DNA of 63,920 nucleotides from an uncultured Oscillospiraceae bacterium (GTDB lineage Bacteria; Bacillota; Clostridia; Oscillospirales; Oscillospiraceae). The stretch covers positions 1 to 63,920 of the forward strand of contig CAKTKU010000011.1 of NCBI GenBank assembly GCA_934572335.1. The letters are read 5' to 3'. The notes under the pieces are model-generated. The model had not been told where the DNA came from, ran no database searches, and saw only the letters and a list, made by a program, of their open reading frames with translations. Of the stretch, positions 32,445 to 41,138 are shown in pieces. Position 1 is the stretch's first letter; every line of letters starts with the position of its first letter. The position numbers and the translations under genes were made by a program.

Positions 32445-33917
32445 TTATTCCTCTTCCGTTTCCGAAGTCTCTGTTCCCTCCTCCGCGTCGCGGAGGTCCT
32501 CCGGGAGAATGGCGGTGAGGTCGTCCTTCGTGGGTGCTTCCATCTGCGCGACGCGGTTGGACTGACGGATGATCATGTCCTCAAAGCGGTTGCGCACGTC
32601 GCGCCCGTTGCCGAAGTTCTCGTCGCGCTCTGCGTACAGCTCGTCAAAGAGCTTCTTCGCCTCCTCCTCCGCCTCGGGGGTGAGGGTATAGCTGTTCTTT
32701 TTGCACTGCGAGCGGAAGATCGCCATGAGCTGCTCGCCGTTATAGTCGGGGAAGAAGAAACGCTTGTTGAAGCGCGACTCAAGACCGGGGTTGGAGTTCA
32801 TGAACTGCTCCATAGGCTCAGTATACCCCGCGACAACGACGATAAGGTCGTCGCGGTGATCCTCCATCGCCTTGAGTATCGTCTCTATCGCCTCGCGGCC
32901 GAAGTCGTTGTCGCCGCCGGAGGAGAGCGAGTACGCCTCGTCGATGAACAGCACCCCGCCGAGCGCGGACTGTATGACCTCCTGCGTCTTGAGCGCGGTC
33001 TGCCCCACGTAGCCCGCGACGAGGCCGGAGCGGTCAACCTCGATAAGCTGCCCCTTGCTGAGCACACCGATGGAGGCGTACAGCCCGCTTATAAGGCGCG
33101 CGACCGTCGTTTTGCCCGTGCCGGGGTTGCCGAGGAACACCATGTGCAGACTCATCGGCGGGACGGGCAGGTCGTTCTGCGCGCGGAGCTTGCGCACCTT
33201 GACGAGGTTGATGAGGTTTTTGACATCTTTCTTTACGCTCTCAAGCCCGACGAGGGATTCAAGCTGCGCCATAAGGTCGTCAAAATCAGGCTTCTCCGGC
33301 TCGCTTGCCGCGCTGTCCGCCGACTTTTCGCCGCTTTTGGACGCGGCGGTCTGCGGCGCGGCGCCCGCCGCGGCGTGGGCGTGTTTTTCCGTGAAGGGGG
33401 CGGCGCCGCTCGTGACATAGTCCAGCGGGTCAAGCCCCTCCTGCCCGCGCCCCACGCCGCTGGCGTCGCAGATGGCGGAGAGGCGGTCGATCCCCTCGGT
33501 TATGTACTCCGCCTCCGCGAGCGTCACCTCGTCGTCCGCCGCGGCGAGATAGAGCATGATGTTGGTGAACATGCGGATGAATGTGCGGGAGGTCTGCGTG
33601 CCGCGCTTGGCGTCGTCCTCGGCAAGGCTCCAGAAAAAGAGCGGTGGCATGAACTCGTCGCTTGAGCACACGGAGCTTGTCAGCCCCCAGAGCATCCAGC
33701 TGGGCTTGGGCTGACTGCGGGAATATATCTCATTGGCGAGGTCGGCGTTGCGCTGGGTGATGCCGCCGCCGCGGCTCCACAGCTGCAGGGCGCAGCTTGT
33801 CATAAAGCTGTCGAGCTCCTTGGCGAAGGTATAGCTGCCGGAACGGTAAAAAGCGTCGGTATTCGCGGAATATATCCGGTGGAAGTCCTCCGGGGAACGG
33901 TTCCATGTAGTCGGCAT
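32445..33917 (-). CDS. AAA+ ATPase (CbbX/SpoVK-like) with N-terminal TerB-like region
   Basis: 490 residues. Residues 85-150 (LAEDDAKRGTQTSRTFIRMF, LAAADDEVTLAEAEYI) resemble a TerB-type helical domain, followed by an Ala/Ser/Lys linker and a CbbX-family ATPase: Walker A GNPGTGKTT (263-271), Walker B GVLFIDEAYSL (321-331), then VAGYTEPMEQF and SRFNKRF. It likely remodels a protein partner. Not in an operon with its neighbours. ATG 33917 follows AAGGAG. The stretch is acidic at the end (ETSETEEE). Confidence 0.85.
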   Translation of the reverse strand: MPTTWNRSPEDFHRIYSANTDAFYRSGSYTFAKELDSFMTSCALQLWSRGGGITQRNADLANEIYSRSQPKPSWMLWGLTSSVCSSDEFMPPLFFWSLAEDDAKRGTQTSRTFIRMFTNIMLYLAAADDEVTLAEAEYITEGIDRLSAICDASGVGRGQEGLDPLDYVTSGAAPFTEKHAHAAAGAAPQTAASKSGEKSADSAASEPEKPDFDDLMAQLESLVGLESVKKDVKNLINLVKVRKLRAQNDLPVPPMSLHMVFLGNPGTGKTTVARLISGLYASIGVLSKGQLIEVDRSGLVAGYVGQTALKTQEVIQSALGGVLFIDEAYSLSSGGDNDFGREAIETILKAMEDHRDDLIVVVAGYTEPMEQFMNSNPGLESRFNKRFFFPDYNGEQLMAIFRSQCKKNSYTLTPEAEEEAKKLFDELYAERDENFGNGRDVRNRFEDMIIRQSNRVAQMEAPTKDDLTAILPEDLRDAEEGTETSETEEE

Positions 33918-33952
33918 AACGGCGTGTCTCCTTAGTATGTATATTATACACT

Positions 33953-33980
33953 ATTATATTACAAAATCATGCCGGGTCAA
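33953..33980 (-). promoter_or_regulatory. Promoter of AAA+ ATPase gene, overlapping a terminator
   Basis: Minus strand TTGACC (33980-33975), 16 bases, TATAAT (33958-33953). The -35 box lies inside the 16-bp stem of the terminator at 33964-34005. Confidence 0.6.
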
Positions 33981-34006
33981 GACAAAACATGACCCGGCAT
34001 GATTTA
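33958..34006 (-). terminator. Terminator after 51-aa gene
   Basis: 16-bp perfect stem (33964-33979 with 33990-34005) with a TTTTGT tail on the minus strand. Confidence 0.85.
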
Positions 34007-34020
34007 TTTGCAAGGCTGCT

Positions 34021-34176
34021 TCACGCGCGGCGGGGCTTGCCGTAGCGCACGGCGGCGCTCTTCGTCTCGCGGCGCGGCATGAGCTTTATGCCCTCCGGCA
34101 CGCGCCCCGGCTCGCCGGAGACGCGCTTCCACACCGCCTCGAAGCCCGCCAGCTCCTTTTTATAATCCCGTTCCAT
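34021..34176 (-). CDS. Small hypothetical protein (51 aa)
   Basis: 51 residues, MERDYKKELAGFEAVWKRV at the start, then PEGIKLMPRRETKSAAVRY and a basic end. GAGG lies about ten bases before ATG 34176 and a strong terminator follows 15 bases after the stop, which supports a real monocistronic gene. No domain is recognised. It is divergent from rsmE. Confidence 0.65.
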   Translation of the reverse strand: MERDYKKELAGFEAVWKRVSGEPGRVPEGIKLMPRRETKSAAVRYGKPRRA

Positions 34177-34230
34177 TGAAGAATGCACCTCATTGCGTGA
34201 TATTATCTCCGCCGTATTCTATGCCGGGGG

Positions 34231-34259
34231 TTGAAAAGACGTGAAAACTGTGCGATAAT
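34231..34259 (+). promoter_or_regulatory. Promoter of rsmE
   Basis: TTGAAA, 17 bases, GATAAT, 33 bases before the rsmE ATG. Confidence 0.65.
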
Positions 34260-34291
34260 ACCAATATAAATACGCTTCGGAGGGACATATT

Positions 34292-35023
34292 ATGCCCAGA
34301 TTCTTTATGGCGGGAACAAATATACTCGGCGGGATGGCGATAATGCGCGGACGCGACGCGGAGCATGTGCACGTGCTGCGTATGCGTCCGGGCGAGGATA
34401 TGATAATATGCGACGGACAGGGGACGGACTATAAGTGCCGCCTTGTCAAGGCGGACAAGGAGCAGGTCGAGGCGGAAGTGATAGAGGTCGTGCGCTGCCC
34501 GGCGGAGCCGAACGTGAAGGTGACGGTGCTGTGCGGGCTGCCCAAGGGCGACAAGACCGACTATATCATCCAGAAGTGCGTCGAGGCGGGTGCGTATGAG
34601 ATACTGTTCTTCGCCTCCTCGCGCTGCATCGCGAAGCTCGGCAACGAGGAAAAGAAGCTGGAGCGCTGGCAGCGCATCGCCGAGGAGGCGGCAAAGCAGT
34701 CCGGGCGCGGGATAATCCCGCAGGTCGGCTGGGCGGGCGAGCTGGCGGATGCCTTCGACGCGGCAGTGAAAAAGGACGTGGGGCTCTTCATGTACGAGAC
34801 CGGGGAGCGCGAGGCGCTGAACGACGTGCTGGAGGCGAACAAGACCGCCGGGACCGCCGCGATAATCACGGGCCCCGAGGGCGGCTTTGCGCCGTTCGAG
34901 GCGGAGCTGGCGAAGATAGTGGGGCTGCACATATGCTCCATGGGCGAGCGCATACTCCGCTGCGAGACCGCGCCCGTCGTGGCGCTGACGGCGGCGATGT
35001 ACGCCACCGGGAACCTTGCGTAA
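34292..35023 (+). CDS. rsmE: 16S rRNA (uracil-1498-N3)-methyltransferase
   Basis: 243 residues of the SPOUT class: N-terminal PUA-like part (HVHVLRMRPGEDMIICDGQG), KGDKTDYIIQKCVEAGAYEI, and the knot motifs IITGPEGGFAPFE and MGERILRCETAPVVAL that bind SAM. Methylates U1498 of 16S rRNA. Good GGAGG before ATG 34292. A PNPOx-like gene follows by 12 bases. Confidence 0.95.
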   Translation: MPRFFMAGTNILGGMAIMRGRDAEHVHVLRMRPGEDMIICDGQGTDYKCRLVKADKEQVEAEVIEVVRCPAEPNVKVTVLCGLPKGDKTDYIIQKCVEAGAYEILFFASSRCIAKLGNEEKKLERWQRIAEEAAKQSGRGIIPQVGWAGELADAFDAAVKKDVGLFMYETGEREALNDVLEANKTAGTAAIITGPEGGFAPFEAELAKIVGLHICSMGERILRCETAPVVALTAAMYATGNLA

Positions 35024-35035
35024 GGAGCATAAACC

Positions 35036-35530
35036 GTGTTCAGAGAAATGAAACGAAAGCTGCAGCAGCTGCCGCAGACAGAGTGCGAGCGCATACTGCG
35101 CGAGGGGAAGACCGCCGTGCTCGCCCTCGCGGGGGACGACGGCTATCCCTACGCCGTGCCGGTCAACTATGTGTACGACGGCGGGAAGATATACTTCCAC
35201 TGCGCGAAGACCGGGCATAAGCTCGACGCGCTGCGCCGGTGCGAAAAGGTGTCAGTGTGCGTGGTGGACAGAGACGATGTCGCGCCGGAGCGCCTTGCCA
35301 CGGATTATATGAGCGTCATCGTCTTCGGCCGCGCGAGGATATTAGAGGACGACGAGGAGATATACCGCGCGGTGGAGGTATTTGGGCTGAAATATAACCC
35401 CGACCGAGAAGCCGTGCGGCGCGAGATACGCCGCGAGTGGGATGCCCTTTGCTGCGTGGAGATCACGGTCGACCACATGACCGGCAAGGAGGGCAAGGAG
35501 CTTGCTCGGCAGAGACGGGAGCGCGGCTGA
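35036..35530 (+). CDS. Pyridoxamine 5'-phosphate oxidase-like flavin protein
   Basis: 164 residues of the NimA/PNPOx-like split-barrel group: ILREGKTAVLALAGDDGYPYAVPVNYVYD, then YFHCAKTGHKLDALRRCEKV and VIVFGRARIL. These bind FMN or a related flavin; substrates are mostly unknown (the group includes nitroimidazole reductases). Starts at GTG 35036 behind AAGGAG, probably co-transcribed with rsmE. Confidence 0.85.
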   Translation: MFREMKRKLQQLPQTECERILREGKTAVLALAGDDGYPYAVPVNYVYDGGKIYFHCAKTGHKLDALRRCEKVSVCVVDRDDVAPERLATDYMSVIVFGRARILEDDEEIYRAVEVFGLKYNPDREAVRREIRREWDALCCVEITVDHMTGKEGKELARQRRERG

Positions 35531-35556
35531 GGCGCGGGATTCAATATTGTAAACAT

Positions 35557-35600
35557 CAAACGCCGAGAGGTCTTGGATAGACCTCTCGGCGCAAAGCTTT
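35557..35600. terminator. Bidirectional terminator between PNPOx-like gene and pgi
   Basis: 13-bp perfect stem CGCCGAGAGGTCT with complement 35579-35591, loop TGGAT. Confidence 0.9.
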
Positions 35601-35622
35601 TCTATATACGCTGTTCGCGGAT

Positions 35623-36894
35623 TCAGCAGCCGGGCTTGCCGAGCATGCGGAACATATTCTTCTTGTACGCCTCGACACCGGGCTGGTTGAACGGGTTGAC
35701 GCCGGACATGTAGCCGGAGATGGCGCATGCCATCTCGAAAAAGCACACGAGCGAGGCAAAGCCCTCTTCGTCGCGGCGCTCGACCTCGATGGTCATATTA
35801 GGCACGCCGCCGGAGATGTGTGCCTCCTTGACGGCCTCTGCCACGGTGGCGCTGATGTCCGTGAGATCGCGCCCGGCGAGGTAGTTCAGCCCGTCCGCGT
35901 CCGCCTCCTCAAAGGGGACGGAGTAGCTGTGGTGGGACTTCTTGAAGCGCACGACGGTCTCCATCATAGCGCGCGGACCGTCCTGAATGTACTGCCCCAT
36001 GGAGTGGAGGTCGGCGGTGTACTCGACGGAGGCGGGGAAGATGCCGATGCCGTTTTTGCCCTCGCTCTCGCCGAACAGCTGCTTCCACCACTCGGCCATG
36101 AAGCGGAAGCTTGGCTCATAGCAGGCAAAGATCTCGATATTATGCCCGTTCTTGTAAAGGCGCTGGCGCGCGGCGGCGTACTGCCACGCGGGGTTGTCGA
36201 CGCCGCGGTCGTCGAGCTTGGAGAACTCCTCAATGGCGGTGTCGATGATCTTTCTGACGTCGATGCCGGCGACGGCCATCGGCAGCAGACCCACGGCGCT
36301 CAGCACGCTGTAACGCCCGCCGACGTCGTCGGGGACGACGAACGTCTCCCAGCCGAACTCATCGCCCAGCTCCTTGAGGACGCCCTTGTGCGCGTCAGTC
36401 GTCTCGAATATATGCTCATTGGCCTTGTCGCCGTACTTCTGCTGCAAAAGCTCACGGAAGATGCGGAAAGCGATGGCGGGCTCAAGCGTCGTGCCGGACT
36501 TGGAGATGACGTTCACGTCAAAGTCCATATCGCCCAGAAGCTCTATCGTGCCGCAGAGCGCATCGGCAGAGATGCCGTTGCCGACGAAGAATATCTTGGG
36601 GTCGTTCTCGCTGGGGATGGGCTTGAGAAGCTCAATCGCGCCGCGCGCGCCGAGGTAGGAGCCGCCGATGCCGATGACGACGAGCGCCTTGGAGCGGGCG
36701 CGTATCTTGTCCGCGGTGGCGATGATCTTGTTGAGCTCATAGTCCTTTATGCGGCGGGGCAGGTCGAGCCAGCCGGTGAACTCATTGCCGGGGCCGGACT
36801 TATTCAGCAGGGTTTCATATGCCTTCTCGGCGGCTTCATAATCCGGACCGTTGCCCAGAAATCCGGCGGCGCCGGACAGATCGACTTTGACCAT
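35623..36894 (-). CDS. pgi: Glucose-6-phosphate isomerase
   Basis: 423 residues, the shorter Firmicute form. Motifs: VVIGIGGSYLGARGAIE, VISKSGTTLEPAIAFR (phosphate binding), the catalytic Glu region and NPFNQPGVEAYKKNMF at the C-terminus. Interconverts glucose-6-P and fructose-6-P. ATG 36894 was chosen over GTG 36903 because the AAGGAG overlaps the GTG and is eight bases from the ATG. Monocistronic, with a TTGAAA/TATAAT promoter near 36955-36985. Confidence 0.96.
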   Translation of the reverse strand: MVKVDLSGAAGFLGNGPDYEAAEKAYETLLNKSGPGNEFTGWLDLPRRIKDYELNKIIATADKIRARSKALVVIGIGGSYLGARGAIELLKPIPSENDPKIFFVGNGISADALCGTIELLGDMDFDVNVISKSGTTLEPAIAFRIFRELLQQKYGDKANEHIFETTDAHKGVLKELGDEFGWETFVVPDDVGGRYSVLSAVGLLPMAVAGIDVRKIIDTAIEEFSKLDDRGVDNPAWQYAAARQRLYKNGHNIEIFACYEPSFRFMAEWWKQLFGESEGKNGIGIFPASVEYTADLHSMGQYIQDGPRAMMETVVRFKKSHHSYSVPFEEADADGLNYLAGRDLTDISATVAEAVKEAHISGGVPNMTIEVERRDEEGFASLVCFFEMACAISGYMSGVNPFNQPGVEAYKKNMFRMLGKPGC

Positions 36895-37014
36895 GGTGTG
36901 CACTCCTTATCTATTTGTGTGAAAAAAATTATTCAATAAACGTACCTCATATATTATATACGCTTTCGCCGCCATTTCAACAGGTAATTGCGCCGTATGG
37001 GGTGTGCAAAATGA

Positions 37015-37055
37015 CGAAAATGCCGCCCGGTATCGTTACCGGGCGGCATTTTCAC
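37015..37055. terminator. Terminator after dacF-type gene
   Basis: 16-bp perfect stem (37017-37032 with 37037-37052), loop TCGT, T run on both strands. Confidence 0.92.
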
Positions 37056-37068
37056 GCGCAGTCATGCA

Positions 37069-38223
37069 TTATAGACCTATAAGACTGCCGCCTAGAAGAC
37101 CCAGCAGACCGAAATAGCCCAGCCGCGGCACATCCGCGCCCGCGACGATGGGCACGCTCGCCACGTTTTCCCCGGCAATGCTCACCGTCAGCGTGCCGAG
37201 ACGGTCGCCCTCGTGCACAGGCGCGGGGACGGAGGCGTCCATGGAGAGGGAATACTCCGGCGCGGCAGCGGAGCGGGCGACAACGACGTATTCATCGCCC
37301 GAGAACACCGCCGACACAAACTCGCTCTTCCCCAGCTCCACGCGCACCTCCGGCAGCGCCGTGTCCCCGCGCAGGGAGCAGAGCGCGTAGTTCGCGAAGG
37401 CGAAGTCCAGCATTGCCTCCGCGTCGGCATTGCGCGAGTCGGCAGTCTCCCCGTGCATCACCACGGCGATGTATTCCACGCCGTCGCGCTCCGCCGTGGC
37501 GGAGAGACAGTATTTCGCGCCGGAGGTGAACCCGGTTTTCAGCCCTGTGCACCCGGGGTACCAGTAGACAAGGCGGTTTGTGTTGCTCAGCCCGAACTCA
37601 CCGTTTCGTATGCTGTCCATCCATATGGTGGTGTAATCCTTTATGAAATCGTGGCGCAGCAGCTCACGCGACATGACGGCGACGTCATAGGCGGAGGTAT
37701 AGTGCTGCTCATCCTCAAATAGCCCGGTGCAGTTGGTGAAATGCGTGTCGGCAAGACCGAGCTCCGCCGCGCGCTCGTTCATGCGCGCCACGAACGCCTC
37801 CTCACTGCCGGAGATATGCTCCGCCATCGCCACGGCGCAGTCATTCGCGGAGACGACCGCGATGCACTTGAGCATTTCCGCCACACTCATCTGCTCGCCC
37901 TGCGCCAGATACACGCAGCTTCCGCCGAAGCTCGCCGCGCGCGTGCTCGCCGTGACCGTGTCCGCCAGCGATATGCGCCCGGAGTCGACGTCCTCGGCGA
38001 TGAGCAGCATCGTCATCACCTTTGTCACGCTCGCGGGGAAGCCGCGCTCATGCGCGTTCTTCTCATACAGCACCTCGCCCGTCACCTTTTCCATCAGCAC
38101 CGCCGACGGGGCGGACACGCTCGGCACAGCGCCCGCCGGGAGCGCGGGCGCGGCACAGGCCGCGGGGGACAGCAGCGCCGCCGTCGCCGCGAAAAGTAAA
38201 AACAGAATGGAAAAACGTTTCAT
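37069..38223 (-). CDS. dacF: D-alanyl-D-alanine carboxypeptidase (DacF/PBP5 type)
   Basis: 384 residues. Signal peptide (1-24), peptidase S11 domain with SVTK (Ser65-Lys68), SAN (125-127) and KTG (229-231), then the PBP5 C-terminal beta domain (about 275-360) and a C-terminal hydrophobic, amphipathic anchor (GLLGLLGGSLIGL). Trims the terminal D-Ala from peptidoglycan stem peptides. Whether it is the vegetative or the sporulation version cannot be told from sequence. Confidence 0.93.
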   Translation of the reverse strand: MKRFSILFLLFAATAALLSPAACAAPALPAGAVPSVSAPSAVLMEKVTGEVLYEKNAHERGFPASVTKVMTMLLIAEDVDSGRISLADTVTASTRAASFGGSCVYLAQGEQMSVAEMLKCIAVVSANDCAVAMAEHISGSEEAFVARMNERAAELGLADTHFTNCTGLFEDEQHYTSAYDVAVMSRELLRHDFIKDYTTIWMDSIRNGEFGLSNTNRLVYWYPGCTGLKTGFTSGAKYCLSATAERDGVEYIAVVMHGETADSRNADAEAMLDFAFANYALCSLRGDTALPEVRVELGKSEFVSAVFSGDEYVVVARSAAAPEYSLSMDASVPAPVHEGDRLGTLTVSIAGENVASVPIVAGADVPRLGYFGLLGLLGGSLIGL

Positions 38224-38621
38224 ATTGTTACCAGTCCCATCTCAAACAAGCTTTTGTTCGAGAATATGCCGCGAAAGGTTACAATATGAGCCGGTTTACA
38301 AAATCGGACGGTTTTCGACAACGAAAATGAATATATGAATATTCCGTGAAAAGGCGGGCACGGCGTATCAATAGCTTTTCAACATTTTCAACAGAGTTAT
38401 CAACAGCGATGTGTGAATATTCGGCGGCAGGGAAGCAAAAGTAAGTTTACATAACGCGAATTATTTCGGAGTCATAAATATTAACGAAGATACATCAATT
38501 ATTAACAAAATTGTTCATTGACGGCAGGGCGGGCGGATAGTAAAATAAAACATGTACGATGAGATCAGGACAGCTGTAAATACAGAGATATAAATACGAA
38601 GCTTATATCGGAGGAAGGACA
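38224..38621. other. Divergent intergenic region with DnaA-box-like repeats
   Basis: About 400 AT-rich bases between dacF and the AI-2E transporter gene. It holds two tandem copies of TTTTCAACA (38376-38384, 38385-38393) and TTATCAACA (38397-38405), each one or two mismatches from the DnaA box TTATCCACA, and the plus-strand promoter TTGACG, 17 bases, TAAAAT (38518-38546). No ORF is convincing. Confidence 0.6.
38518..38546 (+). promoter_or_regulatory. Promoter of AI-2E family transporter gene
   Basis: TTGACG, 17 bases, TAAAAT, with the ATG about 75 bases downstream. Confidence 0.65.
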
Positions 38622-39938
38622 ATGAAACACGGTTTCCGCTGGGATAAAAAATACCTGCATTGGGGCGTGACGGCGTTCTGCGTCATTGCGTGCGCGATAG
38701 TGTTCTACATGGCGCTCAACTACATCTCCGCTCTCGGCAGCGCGATAGGAAAGCTGATGAGCATACTAAGCCCGTTTTTGTGGGGGCTTGTGATAAGCTA
38801 TCTGCTGCTGCCGTGCATGAAGGCGATGGAGAAAAAGGCGTTCCGCCCGCTGTGCGCGAAGATATACAAGAACAGCGAAAAGAGCAACGGGGAAAAGCTC
38901 GCGCGCGGCATCGCGGTGCTCGTGGCGGAGATCATACTGCTGGTGATACTCGCGGCGTTGGTGTACCTCATCATCCCGCAGCTGTACCAGAGCCTTGAGA
39001 CCATAGTCAGAAACAGCAACACCTACATAAATAACGCCAGCCTCTGGATAGAGCATATTCTGCAGAACTACCCGGAGATAGAGCAGTACGCCATGGAGGT
39101 CATCGGCAAGGTGAACACCGGGCTGATGGATTGGATACAGACGACCGTCCTGCCGGAGCTGGGCAGCCTCGTCGCGAACGTGACGACGGGCGTATACTAT
39201 GTCGTGATGGCGATATACAACCTCATCATCGGCATCATCGTCTCCATCTACATCCTCGCCAACCACGAGACGTTCTCCGCCAACGCCAAGCGCTGGCTGT
39301 ACAGCATCTTCTCTGTCGAGACGGCGCAGAAGATCCGCCGCGGTCTCGCGTTCACGAATCAGACCTTTGCCGGGTTCATAAACGGCAAGCTCGTCGACTC
39401 CGCCATCATCGGGCTCATCTGCTACATCGGGTGCGCGCTGCTGAATATGCCGTATGCCCTTTTGGTGAGCGTCATCGTGGGCGTGACGAACGTCATCCCG
39501 TTTTTCGGCCCGTTCATCGGCGCGGTGCCGAGCGCGCTCATCATTCTGCTCGTCGACCCGTTCAAGTGCCTTGTGTTCGTCATCTTCATCATTATTCTCC
39601 AGCAGCTTGACGGCAATGTCATAGGTCCGAAAATACTCGGCAGCTCCATCGGCATCAACGGCTTCTGGGTCATGTTCTCCATCATCCTCGGCGCGGGGCT
39701 GTTCGGCTTCTGGGGGATGCTGCTGGGCGTGCCGGTGTTCGTGGTCATCTACACCGCGATCAACGAGCAGATAGACAAAAAGCTGAAAAAAAGCGACCTC
39801 CCATGGGAGACCGCGGATTATATAGGCGTGGATTATATCGACCCTGTCACGTATGAGCGCGTGATGAAGAACGACGAGAGCGCCGACGGCGCGGAGACTT
39901 CCGAGCCCGCCGGGGAAGAGGAGCACAAGGAGCCTTAA
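38622..39938 (+). CDS. AI-2E family transporter
   Basis: 438 residues with seven to eight helices. The family motifs are the N-terminal SPFLWGLVISYLLLPCMKAMEKK, a long extracellular helical segment, and the C-terminal GVTNVIPFFGPFIGAVPSALI and ILQQLDGNVIGPKILG. Members are exporters or Na+/H+ type carriers; despite the name, substrates are rarely known. Acidic, hydrophilic C-terminal tail. GGAGGAAGG precedes ATG 38622. Confidence 0.9.
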   Translation: MKHGFRWDKKYLHWGVTAFCVIACAIVFYMALNYISALGSAIGKLMSILSPFLWGLVISYLLLPCMKAMEKKAFRPLCAKIYKNSEKSNGEKLARGIAVLVAEIILLVILAALVYLIIPQLYQSLETIVRNSNTYINNASLWIEHILQNYPEIEQYAMEVIGKVNTGLMDWIQTTVLPELGSLVANVTTGVYYVVMAIYNLIIGIIVSIYILANHETFSANAKRWLYSIFSVETAQKIRRGLAFTNQTFAGFINGKLVDSAIIGLICYIGCALLNMPYALLVSVIVGVTNVIPFFGPFIGAVPSALIILLVDPFKCLVFVIFIIILQQLDGNVIGPKILGSSIGINGFWVMFSIILGAGLFGFWGMLLGVPVFVVIYTAINEQIDKKLKKSDLPWETADYIGVDYIDPVTYERVMKNDESADGAETSEPAGEEEHKEP

Positions 39939-39970
39939 GCTCCCACTCCGCTGTGCCGCGCTCGCGCATC

Positions 39971-41101
39971 TCAGCGATGCGCGAGCGTGGAGCGCGCCGC
40001 GATGAGCGCGGCGCAGAGCGCGTCAACGTCCTCATCGGTGTTGAAGCGCGACAGACCGATACGAAGAGCGCCGTCGATGACCTTTGACGGCAGCCCGATA
40101 GCTTCGAGCACATGGCTCCGCCCGCCCTTTTTGCAGGCGGAGCTTTTTGACACGTAGATCTCCTGCGCCTCCAGCACGTTCATCAGCACCTCGCTGCGCC
40201 AGCCGGGCAGGGAAATGCTGAGGATATGCGGTGCGGGGGTGTCGACATACGTCAGCTCCGGGATACCGGCGGAGAGCCTTGCTATGATGTCCTTTTTCAT
40301 CGCGGCCATGCGCGCGGTGCATTCGGGCATCGCTTTTTTTGCCGCCTCCGCCGCCGCTCCGAACGCCGCGATGGCGGGCATGGCCTCCGTCCCCGCGCGC
40401 CGTCCGCCCTCCTGAGCGCCGCCCATGATGTACGGCGCGAGGCGCAGACCCTCGCGGATATACAGCGCGCCTATGCCCTTGGGCGCGTGTATCTTATGCC
40501 CGCTGACGCTTATCATGTCCGCGCCGAGCGTTTTCGGCGTGAAGGGCAGCTTCATGAACGCCTGTACGGCGTCCGTGTGGATGAGCGCCTTTGACCCGGC
40601 GGCGCGGACGGCGCGCGACACGGCGGAAATATCCGTCACTGCACCCGTTTCGTTGTTGACCAGCATTAAAGAAACGAGTATAGTATCATCGCGGAGCGCC
40701 GCGGCGACGTCCTCCGGGCGTATCGCGCCTGTTTTGTCCGGCTTGAGGAGCGTCACGTCGTACCCGCGGCGCGTCAGCTCATCGAGGGATCTTCTCACGG
40801 CGTCATGCTCGACCGCGGAGGAGATGATATGTCTGCCCGCGCGGTGCATGGCCTCCGCCCCGGAGAGGAGCGCCCAGTTGTCGCTCTCGGAGCCGCACGA
40901 GGTGAACACCAGCTCCCCCGGCCTGCACCCGAGCGCCGCGGCGACCTGAGAGCGCGCCGTGTCGAGAAGCTTTTTCGCCTCGCGCCCTTTTGTGTGGGTG
41001 GAGCTGGGGTTGCCGTAAACATCGCACATCGCGCGCATTGCGGCTTCCGCCGCCTCGGGGCATACGCGCGTCGTCGCGGAGTTGTCAAAATAATGTTCCA
41101 T
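39971..41101 (-). CDS. Cysteine desulfurase (NifS/IscS family)
   Basis: 376 residues. PLP Schiff-base Lys203 in SVSGHKIHAPKG; catalytic Cys323 in SKSSACKKGGRSHVL; N-terminal EHYFDNSATT. Mobilises sulfur from cysteine for Fe-S clusters or tRNA thiolation. It is divergent from mtaB, a methylthiotransferase that needs Fe-S clusters and sulfur, which may be meaningful. ATG 41101 (before EHYFDN) fits the family; GTG 41116 is possible. No iscU is adjacent. Confidence 0.92.
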   Translation of the reverse strand: MEHYFDNSATTRVCPEAAEAAMRAMCDVYGNPSSTHTKGREAKKLLDTARSQVAAALGCRPGELVFTSCGSESDNWALLSGAEAMHRAGRHIISSAVEHDAVRRSLDELTRRGYDVTLLKPDKTGAIRPEDVAAALRDDTILVSLMLVNNETGAVTDISAVSRAVRAAGSKALIHTDAVQAFMKLPFTPKTLGADMISVSGHKIHAPKGIGALYIREGLRLAPYIMGGAQEGGRRAGTEAMPAIAAFGAAAEAAKKAMPECTARMAAMKKDIIARLSAGIPELTYVDTPAPHILSISLPGWRSEVLMNVLEAQEIYVSKSSACKKGGRSHVLEAIGLPSKVIDGALRIGLSRFNTDEDVDALCAALIAARSTLAHR

Positions 41102-41138
41102 ATGTATACACTTCACTTCTTAGATATAGGAGATCTCT

